A stretch of DNA of 64,000 bases. It comes from Mycolicibacterium sp. P1-5 (GTDB lineage Bacteria > Actinomycetota > Actinomycetes > Mycobacteriales > Mycobacteriaceae). The notes under the pieces were generated by a model. It had not been told where the DNA came from. It was given only the letters and a program-made list of their open reading frames with translations, and did not search any database. Position 1 is the first letter of the stretch; each line of letters opens with the position of its first letter. A program made the translations under genes and the position numbers. The stretch is from NCBI RefSeq assembly GCF_008329565.1, contig NZ_NPKT01000022.1, positions 1-64,000 on the forward strand, given 5' to 3'. This document shows, piece after piece, positions 1 through 8,587 of the stretch.

Positions 1-1
1 C

Positions 2-352
2 GCCGACGACCACTCTGCGGCGGTGCTGCGGATCTTGGAAGACGGCCGGATCGGGGAGACCTACCTCATCGGCGCCAACGGTGAGAAGGACAACAAGACG
101 GTCGTCGAACTGATTCTGACGATCATGGGTCATGAACCGGATGCGTACGAGATGGTTCCGGATCGGACCGGTCATGATCTGCGCTATGCCATCGATGCGA
201 CCAAACTGCGTGACGAGCTCGGGTGGTGCCCGCGGTATCCTGACTTCCAGCAGGGCTTGGCGGCGACGATCGAGTGGTATCGCCACAACGAAAACTGGTG
301 GGCGCCCGCCAAAGACGCCACCGAGGCGTTCTACGCCCGGCTCGGGCAATGA
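2..352 (+). CDS. rmlB: dTDP-glucose 4,6-dehydratase, C-terminal part (truncated by window edge)
   Basis: Only the last 116 residues are in the window; the 5' part lies upstream. The segment matches the end of RmlB-type extended SDR enzymes: a GENYLIG-like stretch (TYLIGANGEKDN), the 'PDRTGHDLRYAID' block that positions the nucleotide sugar, then 'ELGW.P' and a C-terminal amphipathic helix ending in YARLGQ. RmlB converts dTDP-glucose to dTDP-4-keto-6-deoxyglucose in the cytoplasm, the second step to dTDP-L-rhamnose and dTDP-6-deoxy-L-talose, the usual GPL sugars. The stop lies 16 bases before the rmlC-rmlD fusion gene, so the two are almost certainly co-transcribed and supply one sugar pathway. 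The identification rests on the C-terminal third only, but the partner gene makes it secure. Confidence 0.88.
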   Translation, partial: ADDHSAAVLRILEDGRIGETYLIGANGEKDNKTVVELILTIMGHEPDAYEMVPDRTGHDLRYAIDATKLRDELGWCPRYPDFQQGLAATIEWYRHNENWWAPAKDATEAFYARLGQ

Positions 353-368
353 CAGGGGTATGCGAGTA

Positions 369-1805
369 ATGACGGAGCTCGGAAAGACGCTTCGGGCGGC
401 GGAAACGGCGATTCCGGGGCTGGTCATCTGGGATCTGCCCGTTCACGGTGACAATCGCGGGTGGTTCAAGGAGAACTGGCAGCGCGAGAAGATGATCGAC
501 GCCGGGATGCCCGACTTCGGGCCGGTGCAGAACAACGTCTCGTTCAACGAATCGGCCGGGACCACCCGCGGCATCCACGCCGAACCGTGGGACAAGTACA
601 TCTCGGTGGCGACCGGACGGATTTTCTGCGCATGGGTCGACCTGCGCGACGGCCCGACGTTCGGCACCGTCGTCACCGCCGAAATTGACCCGTCGCGGGC
701 CGCCTTCGTGCCGCAGGGCGTCGGCAATGGATTCCAGACGCTCGAGCCGAACACCGCGTACACCTACCTGGTGAACGATCACTACTCGCCCGACGGTGTG
801 TACAGCTCGCTGAACCCGGCTGACGAAACCGTCGCGATCGACTGGCCGATCCCGCTGGATCAGGCCGAGTTGTCCGCAAAGGACCGGGCCCAGGGTCCAC
901 TGTCCGAAGTCGTCCCGATCAAGCCGCGCAAGATCCTGGTGGTCGGTTGCGGCGGCCAGCTGGGCCGCGCGCTGCAAGCGGCATACGAGGGCGTCTCGCA
1001 CGTCGAATTCGTCGACCTCCCCGAATTCGACCTTACTGCTGCGGATTTCGCGTCGGTGCGCCGCTGGCGCGAGTACTCGACGATTATCAATGCAGCTGCT
1101 TACACGGCGGTGGATGCAGCCGAGACCGCGGAGGGTCGTGTTGCGGCCTGGGCGGCCAACGTTGCCGGGGTCGCCGCGCTGGCGCGGATCGCCGCTGAGC
1201 ACCGCCTCACCGTTGTGCACGTGTCGACGGACTACGTGTTCGATGGCACCGCGACGCGGCCCTATCGCGAGGATGATCCTCTCTGCCCTCTTGGCGTCTA
1301 CGGACAGACGAAGGCGGCTGGCGATCAGATCATCGGCACGCTGGACCGGCATTACATTCTGCGCACGTCGTGGGTGATCGGTGAGGGCCGAAATTTCGTG
1401 CGCACCATGCTTTCTCTGGCCGAACGGGGTGTCGACCCCTCGGTGGTAGACGATCAGATCGGCCGGTTGACGTTCACCTCGGAACTGGCCGGGGCGATCC
1501 GCCACCTTCTTGAGGCGCGCGCGCCGTACGGGACGTACAACGTAACCGGTTCCGGACCGGTCACCTCGTGGGCCGATGTGGCGCGGCGGGTGTTCGAACT
1601 GGCCGGCCACGACCCCGGCCGGGTGACCGGGGTGTCCACCGCGGAATACTTCAGCTCGGCCACGAATCCGGTTGCACCACGGCCGCTTTCCGGGGTTCTG
1701 GATTTGACGAAGGTCGAGTCGACTGGGTACTTGCCCGTAGATGCGGGTGAGAGCCTGGAGGGCTATGTGCGGCTGGAGACCCGGGCCAGGTCGGGTGCCG
1801 GCTAG
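369..1805 (+). CDS. rmlCD: Fused dTDP-4-keto-rhamnose 3,5-epimerase / dTDP-4-keto-L-rhamnose reductase
   Basis: One 478-residue reading frame joins an RmlC domain (about 1-190) to an RmlD domain (about 195-478). RmlC part: RGIHAEP carries the expected catalytic His, followed by WDKY with a conserved Lys. The usual P-G-x-x-H-G-F stretch reads VPQGVGNGF, so His is replaced by Asn. RmlD part: nucleotide-binding VVGCGGQLGRA, STDYVFDG, and YGQTK, the SDR Tyr-x-x-x-Lys. Together they would turn the RmlB product into dTDP-L-rhamnose, or dTDP-6-deoxytalose if the reductase has opposite stereochemistry. RmlCD fusions are known in Corynebacteriales. The ATG at 369 was preferred over the ATG at 360 because AGGGG lies at a proper distance (about 11 bases). 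The gene ends 9 bases from the convergent mmpL gene. Confidence 0.88.
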   Translation: MTELGKTLRAAETAIPGLVIWDLPVHGDNRGWFKENWQREKMIDAGMPDFGPVQNNVSFNESAGTTRGIHAEPWDKYISVATGRIFCAWVDLRDGPTFGTVVTAEIDPSRAAFVPQGVGNGFQTLEPNTAYTYLVNDHYSPDGVYSSLNPADETVAIDWPIPLDQAELSAKDRAQGPLSEVVPIKPRKILVVGCGGQLGRALQAAYEGVSHVEFVDLPEFDLTAADFASVRRWREYSTIINAAAYTAVDAAETAEGRVAAWAANVAGVAALARIAAEHRLTVVHVSTDYVFDGTATRPYREDDPLCPLGVYGQTKAAGDQIIGTLDRHYILRTSWVIGEGRNFVRTMLSLAERGVDPSVVDDQIGRLTFTSELAGAIRHLLEARAPYGTYNVTGSGPVTSWADVARRVFELAGHDPGRVTGVSTAEYFSSATNPVAPRPLSGVLDLTKVESTGYLPVDAGESLEGYVRLETRARSGAG

Positions 1806-1814
1806 GCGGACGAA

Positions 1815-4757
1815 CTAGACCGTCGCTCTTGGAATTTCGGCTGTCACAGGTTCGTCGTCGTCGCGAGGCAACATGTAGGCCCGCGCCGACGCGCGGGTTC
1901 CTTCGGACCGAAGCATGAAGCTGGCCGGGCGCGGACGAACCAGCTGCGGCCACCAGAACCACCGGCCGAGCAGCACGGCGATTGACGGCGTCATGAACGA
2001 CCGCACGACCAGCGTGTCGAACAGCAGGCCTAGCCCGACGGTGGTGCCGACTTGGCCGATGATCTGCAGATCGCTGGTGACCATCGCAGCCATGGTGAAG
2101 GCGAAAACCAGGCCGGCGTTGGTCACGACCTTTCCGGTGCCTCCCATCGCGCGGATGATGCCGGTGTTGATGCCGGCCCCCAACTCTTCTTTGATACGAG
2201 ACACCAGCAGCAGGTTGTAATCCGAGCCGACCGCCAACAACACGATCACCGACATCGGCAGCACCATCCAGTGCAGTTTGATGCCAAGGATGTATTGCCA
2301 GAGCAGTACCGAGAGTCCGAAGGATGCGCCGAGGGAAAGCGCCACCGTGCCGACGATCACCAAGGAGGCGATCAAGCTGCGCGTGATGAGCAGCATGATG
2401 ATGAAAATCAGGCAGAGCGCGCCCACGGCCGCGATCCAGAGATCGTATTTGGAGCCGTCGCTGAAGTCCTTGAATGTGGCCGCCGTGCCGGCAATAGAGA
2501 TCTTGGCGCCCTGCAGCGGGGTTGTCTTCAGAGCTTCCTCGGCTGCCGTTCGAATCTGAGAGATGCTTGCAATGCCTGCTGGGGACGCGGGGTCGTCCTT
2601 GTGGGAGATGATGAATCGCGCGGATTTTCCGTCGGGGGACAGGTAGGCGCTCATCGCCCGCTGGAAATCCGGATTCTGGAAAACTTCAGGCGGCAGAAAG
2701 AAGGAATCGTCGTCCTGCGCGGCGTCGAATGCCTGCCCCATGGCGCCGGTATTCGTGTTGGAGTCGTCCAGCACGCTGAATGTCCCGGACATGGTGCTGT
2801 GCATTTTCAGCATCATGTCTCGCATGCCTTCCATGATCGCGATCACCTGGGGGATCTGCTCAAGGAGTTGCGGCATGATCTTGTCCATTTCCGCAAAATG
2901 GACGAGCATTTCTTTCATTTTGTCATTGATCTGGCTGATGCCATCGATCGCGTCAAATATCGATCGAATCGACCAGCAGATCGGGATGTCGTAGCAGTGG
3001 GGTTCCCAGTACAAATAAGCGCGGATCGGTCTGAAGAAATCGTCGAAGTCGGCCGCGCTGCCCATGAGCAGCTTGACCACTTGGGACATTTCTGTCGTCG
3101 TGACGAACGAGCTGTGCGTAATGTCGTTGAGCTGCTTCTGCAGTTCGTACATGCGCTTCATCAACACGATCTGCCTGTCGAGCAGTTTGACCTGCTCAAG
3201 CATGTCGGCCATGCGGGCTTTCATGAAAGATAGGCTGCTCTGCATACCCGCGTTCTGCATATCCATCAGGAACGGTATCGAGGTGTGCTCGATCGGTGTT
3301 CCCTCTGGGCGGGTTATTCCCTGAACACGGGAAATGCCGGGTACCTTGAAAACCGCCTTCGCCAGTTTATGTAGAATGAGGAAGTCTGCTGGATTCCTCA
3401 TATCGTGATCGGATTCGAGCATAAGAATCTCCGGCATCATCCGCGCCTGTGAGAAGTGTCGATCGGCGGCGGCATTCCCGACGTTCGCCGGAAGATCCTG
3501 CGGGATGTAGAGCCGATCGTTGTAGCTGGTTTGATAGCCCGGCAGTGCGAGCAACCCGACTAACGCGATCGCAATTGTCGAGATGAGAATGGGTACCGGC
3601 CATCGAACCACGGCAGTGCCGATCCGCCGCCACCGAGCAGTCTTGATCCGATGCTTGGGATCGAACAGCTTGAGGCGGCCACCGGTGGCAAGAAGCGCAG
3701 GAACCAGGGTGACCGCTACCGCGACGGCGACGAACAGACCTACCGCGGACGGCACCCCCATGCTCTGGAAGATCGGTAGACGGGTGACGCTCAAGCACAG
3801 CATCGCGCCGGCGATGGTCAGACCGCTACCCAGTACCACAGGCGCGACACTGCGGAAGGTGCTGTAGTACGCGGTTTCGATGTCCTCGCCGGCCTGCCGC
3901 GCCTCTTGGTAGCGACCGAAGAAGAAGATCCCGTAGTCGGTTCCGGCAGCCATCGCGAGGCCGACGAGCAGGCTGGTGGCAAACGTAGATAGGCCAATGA
4001 CGTTGTGATCAGCCAGGAATGCGACCGTGCCGCGGGCGATCAGGACTTCGAGACCGACCGTGAGTAACAATCCCAGGACTGTGACTATCGAACGGTAGAC
4101 GAAAAGCAAAACCGCCAAGATGATGACAGCCCCGACGGCGGTCATCTTGATCATGGAGTGGTCGCCCGCGTGCTGCATATCGGACACCAAGGCTGCCGGC
4201 CCGGTCACATAGACCTTGATCCCGAGCGGCGCCGGAGTCTTCTCGGCGATGCCGCGGACCGCGGCAATTGACTGCTGGCCCAACGTCGTTCCGGTGTTGC
4301 CGGCCAGATTCAGTTGGATATAGACAGCCTTGCCGTCTTTACTTTGCGCACCGGACGCGGTGAGACGGTCACTCCAAAGATCTTGTACGTGCTGAACATG
4401 CTTCGGGTCGCTCTTCAGAGCGCGAATCAGTCCGTCGTAGTAGGTATGGGCATCGGCGCCGAGTTCCTGCTGCCCTTCCATGACCAGCATGGCGAAACTG
4501 TCGGAGTCAGACTCCTTGAAGTTGCTTCCCATATGTTGCATCGCGATCACCGATGGGGCGTCCTGTGGCGCCATCGGTACGGAATGATCGCGGCTGACGG
4601 TCTCCAGCCACGGAACGAAGAACGTCACCAGAACGGTGACCGCCAACCACGCCAGAATGATGACCGGTGACAGTATGCGGATTGTGCGCGCTATAGCCGG
4701 TCGACGGATCGGGGTAGTCGGTTCGGCCGGCTGCGCTGCGAGTTGGGTGTCCGTCAC
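1815..4757 (-). CDS. mmpL4b: MmpL-family lipid exporter (second MmpL of the GPL-type trio)
   Basis: This is a 980-residue RND-superfamily membrane protein of the mycobacterial MmpL family. After an N-terminal transmembrane helix comes a periplasmic loop, a helix bundle with GTDYGIFFFGRY, a second large periplasmic loop rich in Met and coiled-coil sequence (about residues 480-700), and a second bundle with GSDYNLLLV. The Asp-Tyr pairs in each bundle are the proton-relay residues of MmpL transporters. In GPL producers MmpL4a, MmpL4b and MmpS4 act together to move the lipopeptide to the cell surface. The GTG start is directly abutted by the TAA of the upstream mmpL (TAAGTG), indicating translational coupling. 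The C-terminus is a cytoplasmic Arg-rich tail. The a/b label follows gene order in known GPL loci and is an inference. Confidence 0.88.
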   Translation of the reverse strand: MTDTQLAAQPAEPTTPIRRPAIARTIRILSPVIILAWLAVTVLVTFFVPWLETVSRDHSVPMAPQDAPSVIAMQHMGSNFKESDSDSFAMLVMEGQQELGADAHTYYDGLIRALKSDPKHVQHVQDLWSDRLTASGAQSKDGKAVYIQLNLAGNTGTTLGQQSIAAVRGIAEKTPAPLGIKVYVTGPAALVSDMQHAGDHSMIKMTAVGAVIILAVLLFVYRSIVTVLGLLLTVGLEVLIARGTVAFLADHNVIGLSTFATSLLVGLAMAAGTDYGIFFFGRYQEARQAGEDIETAYYSTFRSVAPVVLGSGLTIAGAMLCLSVTRLPIFQSMGVPSAVGLFVAVAVAVTLVPALLATGGRLKLFDPKHRIKTARWRRIGTAVVRWPVPILISTIAIALVGLLALPGYQTSYNDRLYIPQDLPANVGNAAADRHFSQARMMPEILMLESDHDMRNPADFLILHKLAKAVFKVPGISRVQGITRPEGTPIEHTSIPFLMDMQNAGMQSSLSFMKARMADMLEQVKLLDRQIVLMKRMYELQKQLNDITHSSFVTTTEMSQVVKLLMGSAADFDDFFRPIRAYLYWEPHCYDIPICWSIRSIFDAIDGISQINDKMKEMLVHFAEMDKIMPQLLEQIPQVIAIMEGMRDMMLKMHSTMSGTFSVLDDSNTNTGAMGQAFDAAQDDDSFFLPPEVFQNPDFQRAMSAYLSPDGKSARFIISHKDDPASPAGIASISQIRTAAEEALKTTPLQGAKISIAGTAATFKDFSDGSKYDLWIAAVGALCLIFIIMLLITRSLIASLVIVGTVALSLGASFGLSVLLWQYILGIKLHWMVLPMSVIVLLAVGSDYNLLLVSRIKEELGAGINTGIIRAMGGTGKVVTNAGLVFAFTMAAMVTSDLQIIGQVGTTVGLGLLFDTLVVRSFMTPSIAVLLGRWFWWPQLVRPRPASFMLRSEGTRASARAYMLPRDDDEPVTAEIPRATV

Positions 4758-7640
4758 TTACCGCTCTTGGTTCTGCAACAACGCGCGCACCAATGGGCGC
4801 GGTCCGGTCGGTCGGAGCATTGAGCTGGCGGGGCGCGGCCGGACCCGTTGCGGCCACCAGAACCAGCGGCCCAGCAGCGCGGCGATGGATGGCGTCATGA
4901 ACGCGCGCACGACCAAAGTGTCGAACAGCAGACCTACGCCGATCGTCGTACCCACCTGGCCGATGCTGATCACGTCGCTGACGATCATCGACGCCATGGT
5001 GAAGGCGAACACAAGGCCCGCTGTGGTCACGACTTTGCCGGTGCCCGCCATCGCACGAATGATGCCGGTGTTGATACCAGCATGGAGTTCTTCCTTCATT
5101 CTGGCGACTAACAATAAATTGTAATCAGATCCGACGGCGAGAAGAATGATCACCGTCATCACGAAGACCGACCAGTGCAACTGTATTCCGAGCAAATACT
5201 GCCAAATGAAAACGGCCAAGCCGAAGGACGCACCCAATGAAAGCAATACGGTACCGACAATAACCATAGCTGCAATCAGGCTTCTCGTCATGATGAGCAT
5301 CACGACAAAGATCAGACACAGTGCAGAAACGACTGCGATTATCAAATCGTATTTCGTGCCCGTGACTGTGTCTTTCACAAGGGCTGCGGTACCAGTGAGA
5401 AAGATTGGTGAGCCCTCTAGTGGGGTTCCTTTGAGAGCCTCCTCGGCCGCGTTCCTCATCGCATCAACTCTGCCGACTCCGTCGGGCGAGGTGGGGTCGC
5501 CCTTTTGAGAGATGAGCATGCGAACGGCCTTGCCGTCGGGCGAGATGAAGATCTTCATCACCCGCTTGAAGTCTTCGTTCTTGAAGACCTCCGGCGGAAC
5601 GTAGAACGAATCATCATTCTGGGCGGCGTCGAACGCCTTACCCATGGCGGTGGAATTGGCGCTGTTGCCATCCATCTGGCCGAAGACGCCCGACATGGTG
5701 CTGTGCATGGTGAGCAGCATTCCCCGCATGCTCGTCATGATCGCGATCATCTCCGGGAACTGCGCGAGCAGTTGCGGCATGATCACGTCCATTTGATCGA
5801 GATTTGTGGTCAGCTGTTGCAGTTTGTCGGTCAGCCCATCGACCCCGTCGAGGACGTCGAATATGCTTCTGACTGACCAGCAGAGGGGAATATCGAAGCA
5901 GTGCGGTTCCCAGTACAGATAATTGCGAATGGGCCGGAAAAAGTCTTCAAAATCGGCGATATGATCGCGCAATTCCATTGTGATGTCAGCCATCTCATGG
6001 GTGCTTTTGACCATTTTGTGCATCGTGTCCGACATTTGCTTCATCAAGTCGTACATATTCGACATGATTTCGATGGTCCGGCCCAATTGGTTGGCTTGTG
6101 TGAGCAAGTCCTCCATGCGCTGTTTTTGGAAGAACATGAACTGCTGCTGGCCGGCCTGTTGCGCGCTCATAAGATAGGGAATCGTCGTGTGAGCGATCGG
6201 TGTTCCCTCTGGACGCGTAACGGCCTGAACCTTTTCGATGCCTGGAACGGCAAGGATGGCCTTCGCCAGTTTGTTCAATACGAGGAAATCTGCCGAATTC
6301 CGCAGATCGTGATCGGTCTCGACCATCAGGATTTCCGGGGTCATCATCGCTGACGGCGGAAAGTGCCGGGCCGCTGCGTTAATGCCTTGAGTAGCGGGAA
6401 TGTTCTTGGGCAGGAAGTGCTGGTCGTTGAAGTCGGGCTTGAATCCGGGCAGCGTCAGCAGGCCAACCAGCGTGATTGCCAAGGATGCGATAAGGATGGG
6501 TCCGGGCCAGCGGACGATCGCCGTGCCGATTCGTCGCCATCCGCGAGTGCTGGCCGTCCGTTTGGGCTCGAACAGGCCGAAACGGCTGCCGACGGCAATG
6601 ACGGCGGGAACAAGCGTGAGGGCTACCGCGACCGCGACGAGAATGCCCACGGCACAGGGCACGCCAAGGGCTTGGAAGGCAGGGAGGCGGGTGAAGCTGA
6701 GGCAGAATGTGGCTCCGGCGACTGTCAGGCCGGTGGCCAACACGACATGCGCGACACCGCGGTACGTCGTGTAGAACGCCGTCTCCCGGTCTTCGCCGGC
6801 CAGGCGCGCCTCGTGATACCGCCCGATGAAAAATATCCCGTAATCCGTTCCAGCCGCGATCACCAGGGCCACCAACAGGTTTACCGCCAGGCTGGTCAGT
6901 CCGATGATTTCGTGGTGGCCGAGTAATGCGACCATCCCGCGGGCGGCTTGCAGCTGGACGAAGACCACCAGCAACAATGCGACCACGGTCAGGGGCGAGC
7001 GGTAGACGATGAGCAGGATCACCAAGATGACCGCGATGCTCACCAACGTGATGGTGGTGACCGTGCTGTTGCCGCTGACGCTCATATCGGCGGCGAGCGC
7101 CGCAGCCCCGGTGACGTATGTTTTGATCCCTGGCGGCGCCGGAGTCTCCGCGACGATGTGCTGCACGGCTTGGACCGACTCGTTGGCCACGGCGTCACCC
7201 GGTTTGCCGGTGACAGCTATTTGAACGTAGGCGGCTTTTCCGTCATCGCTTTCTGCGGCCGCACTGGTCAGCGGATCACCCCAGAAGTTCTGGATGTGCT
7301 GAACGTGCTTGGTGTCGCTTCGCAGCTGGCGGATCAGCCGGTCGTAGTACTCGTGCGCGTCGTCGCCGAGGCGCTGCTGACCCTCCAACACGATTATTGC
7401 CGGGGCACCGCCGGAGGTCGATTCCCCGAAAACCTCGGACATCCGTTGTGACGCTATGAGTGAGGGCGCATCGGTCGGGTTTTGCGATACCGCATGCTCC
7501 GCCTCGACCTGCTCCAAGGTGGGCACTCCGAGCGTCAAGCCGACGACGATCGCCAACCATCCCAATATGACGAGCGCCGAGAATCGGCGGATCTTGTCCG
7601 CGACGAATGGGCGGCCGTTCTGCAACTGATGGTTACTCAT
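4758..7640 (-). CDS. mmpL4a: MmpL-family lipid exporter (first MmpL of the GPL-type trio)
   Basis: A 960-residue MmpL protein, clearly paralogous to the next gene downstream: the same MDYEPHCFDIP-like loop, coiled-coil segment and WFWWPQ.VRPRPAS C-terminal motif occur in both. The proton-relay Asp-Tyr pairs are present as GTDYGIFFIGRYHEAR and GSDYNLLLVARMKEEL. Expected role: inner-membrane, proton-driven export of the mature or nearly mature glycolipopeptide with MmpS4. Its ATG overlaps the mmpS4 stop by 4 bases (ATGA), so mmpS4, this gene and the following mmpL form one tight operon. Two MmpL proteins in tandem with one MmpS is the arrangement of GPL loci of M. smegmatis and M. abscessus, not of siderophore MmpS4/L4 pairs. 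Confidence 0.9.
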   Translation of the reverse strand: MSNHQLQNGRPFVADKIRRFSALVILGWLAIVVGLTLGVPTLEQVEAEHAVSQNPTDAPSLIASQRMSEVFGESTSGGAPAIIVLEGQQRLGDDAHEYYDRLIRQLRSDTKHVQHIQNFWGDPLTSAAAESDDGKAAYVQIAVTGKPGDAVANESVQAVQHIVAETPAPPGIKTYVTGAAALAADMSVSGNSTVTTITLVSIAVILVILLIVYRSPLTVVALLLVVFVQLQAARGMVALLGHHEIIGLTSLAVNLLVALVIAAGTDYGIFFIGRYHEARLAGEDRETAFYTTYRGVAHVVLATGLTVAGATFCLSFTRLPAFQALGVPCAVGILVAVAVALTLVPAVIAVGSRFGLFEPKRTASTRGWRRIGTAIVRWPGPILIASLAITLVGLLTLPGFKPDFNDQHFLPKNIPATQGINAAARHFPPSAMMTPEILMVETDHDLRNSADFLVLNKLAKAILAVPGIEKVQAVTRPEGTPIAHTTIPYLMSAQQAGQQQFMFFQKQRMEDLLTQANQLGRTIEIMSNMYDLMKQMSDTMHKMVKSTHEMADITMELRDHIADFEDFFRPIRNYLYWEPHCFDIPLCWSVRSIFDVLDGVDGLTDKLQQLTTNLDQMDVIMPQLLAQFPEMIAIMTSMRGMLLTMHSTMSGVFGQMDGNSANSTAMGKAFDAAQNDDSFYVPPEVFKNEDFKRVMKIFISPDGKAVRMLISQKGDPTSPDGVGRVDAMRNAAEEALKGTPLEGSPIFLTGTAALVKDTVTGTKYDLIIAVVSALCLIFVVMLIMTRSLIAAMVIVGTVLLSLGASFGLAVFIWQYLLGIQLHWSVFVMTVIILLAVGSDYNLLLVARMKEELHAGINTGIIRAMAGTGKVVTTAGLVFAFTMASMIVSDVISIGQVGTTIGVGLLFDTLVVRAFMTPSIAALLGRWFWWPQRVRPRPASSMLRPTGPRPLVRALLQNQER

Positions 7641-8224
7641 GCGGCCTTCAGCAGACAGGAGATAAACGAACTCACTTCATGCGTCGTGGTCTTCTCGTCC
7701 TTGACCACGCCGTCCACGGAGATCCGGCAACCGATGGTATTGCTGTCGCCTTGAGCGGCGATGCTTCCGATACCCGCGGCCGCCGACATCGGGAACTCCA
7801 ACGACCACGGCAGCGTCGCGTCGGTATGCACCGGGTTGCCGTCTTCGTCGAAATAGCTGATTTGGGCCGATGTCCCCGGCGGTCCGAAGATCTCGTACTT
7901 CATCTTCTTCGGGTTGTAGGGCTTGCCCTTGTCATTCTTGGTATCGCCGTAGGAGATCGACTTGTCGCTTCCGAAGATGCCGTGCAGGCGGTACACCGTC
8001 AGGCCCCCGGCGGCGAGCACGGCGATGACGACCAACGGGATCCACAGCCGGCCCAATGACTTCAGCACCGATCCCCGATTTCGGCGACCACTCTTGCGCG
8101 ATCCGCCTGGTGCGGCGGGTGCCGTTGGTGGTTCGTCAGCAGGTTGGAGCGGGTCGTCGTAGCGAGGCAACGTGGTGACATCGGGCTGAGTTTGCTCAAC
8201 GTCGGGCAAACGTCCTTCGATCAC
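7637..8224 (-). CDS. mmpS4: MmpS-family membrane accessory protein
   Basis: The protein has 195 residues: a Pro/Ala-rich cytoplasmic N-terminus (about 1-60) with an Arg/Lys cluster, one transmembrane helix (LWIPLVVIAVLAAGGLTVY, about 63-82), and a periplasmic MmpS domain with KKMKYEIFGPPGT, YFDEDGNP, LPWS and a Cys pair (IGCRISVDG...FISCLL). MmpS proteins are periplasmic adaptors of MmpL exporters; in GPL loci MmpS4 is needed for GPL export and assembly. The start is GTG at 8224, with AAAGG about 11 bases upstream. It is the first gene of the mmpS4-mmpL4a-mmpL4b operon. A 363-base non-coding stretch with two dyads lies upstream and probably holds the operon promoter. The N-terminal extension is longer than in the shortest MmpS proteins. 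Confidence 0.9.
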   Translation of the reverse strand: MIEGRLPDVEQTQPDVTTLPRYDDPLQPADEPPTAPAAPGGSRKSGRRNRGSVLKSLGRLWIPLVVIAVLAAGGLTVYRLHGIFGSDKSISYGDTKNDKGKPYNPKKMKYEIFGPPGTSAQISYFDEDGNPVHTDATLPWSLEFPMSAAAGIGSIAAQGDSNTIGCRISVDGVVKDEKTTTHEVSSFISCLLKAA

Positions 8225-8587
8225 CGCACGCCGACCTTTCCCGTCTTCCAGGTGCTTCTGCTGATGCCAGCCACCGGATGGAGTTTGCGACTACACATCG
8301 ACGCGCGGCATCTCGCTTAACCGCCAGAGGGCGGGTGTCACGGTGCGTGTGACGACGATCCCCGCAAATTTGCGGCACCGTCGATAGCGCGACCGATCTG
8401 GACGAGAGTCAATCATGCTGATGGCCTCCGTGTGGGCTCTTTTCGATGCAACAGCGGAGCATACGCGCTTGCGTGTGCGTAAAACTTCCGTAACGGCTAA
8501 CTGTTATGTTGGCCCCAGGCTGGTCACATTTACGCGCCCGCAAGCGGAAGACGACGACCTGCCAGCTCCCATTTAACGAACGGTTCG
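8225..8587 (-). promoter_or_regulatory. Non-coding region upstream of the mmpS4 operon, with two dyad elements
   Basis: No convincing gene is seen here. Two candidate operator dyads are visible: an inverted repeat GTCAC-N7-GTGAC at 8337-8353 and a perfect 14-base palindrome CCGCAAATTTGCGG at 8362-8375. Both lie 110-150 bases upstream of the mmpS4 GTG. Further out is TAAC-T-GTTA at 8498-8506. A short hairpin (GCATACGC, loop GCTT, GCGTGTGC with one wobble) spans 8459-8478. I could not place a confident -10/-35 pair. The palindromes are plain to see; a regulatory role is inference from position. Confidence 0.45.

Noticed and set aside
123..1610. A 495-codon minus-strand frame across rmlB/rmlCD
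   Set aside because: Opposite to two recognised sugar-nucleotide genes; no family motifs.
1806..1814. A terminator between rmlCD and mmpL4b
   Set aside because: Only 9 bases separate the convergent stops and no hairpin with a U tract is visible; no convincing intrinsic terminator was found at the other convergent junctions either (14.2, 22.3-22.6, 30.39 kb).
2052..3233. A 393-codon plus-strand frame within mmpL4b
   Set aside because: Antisense shadow of an unmistakable MmpL gene; His/Asp/Gln/Arg-rich composition typical of mirror frames.
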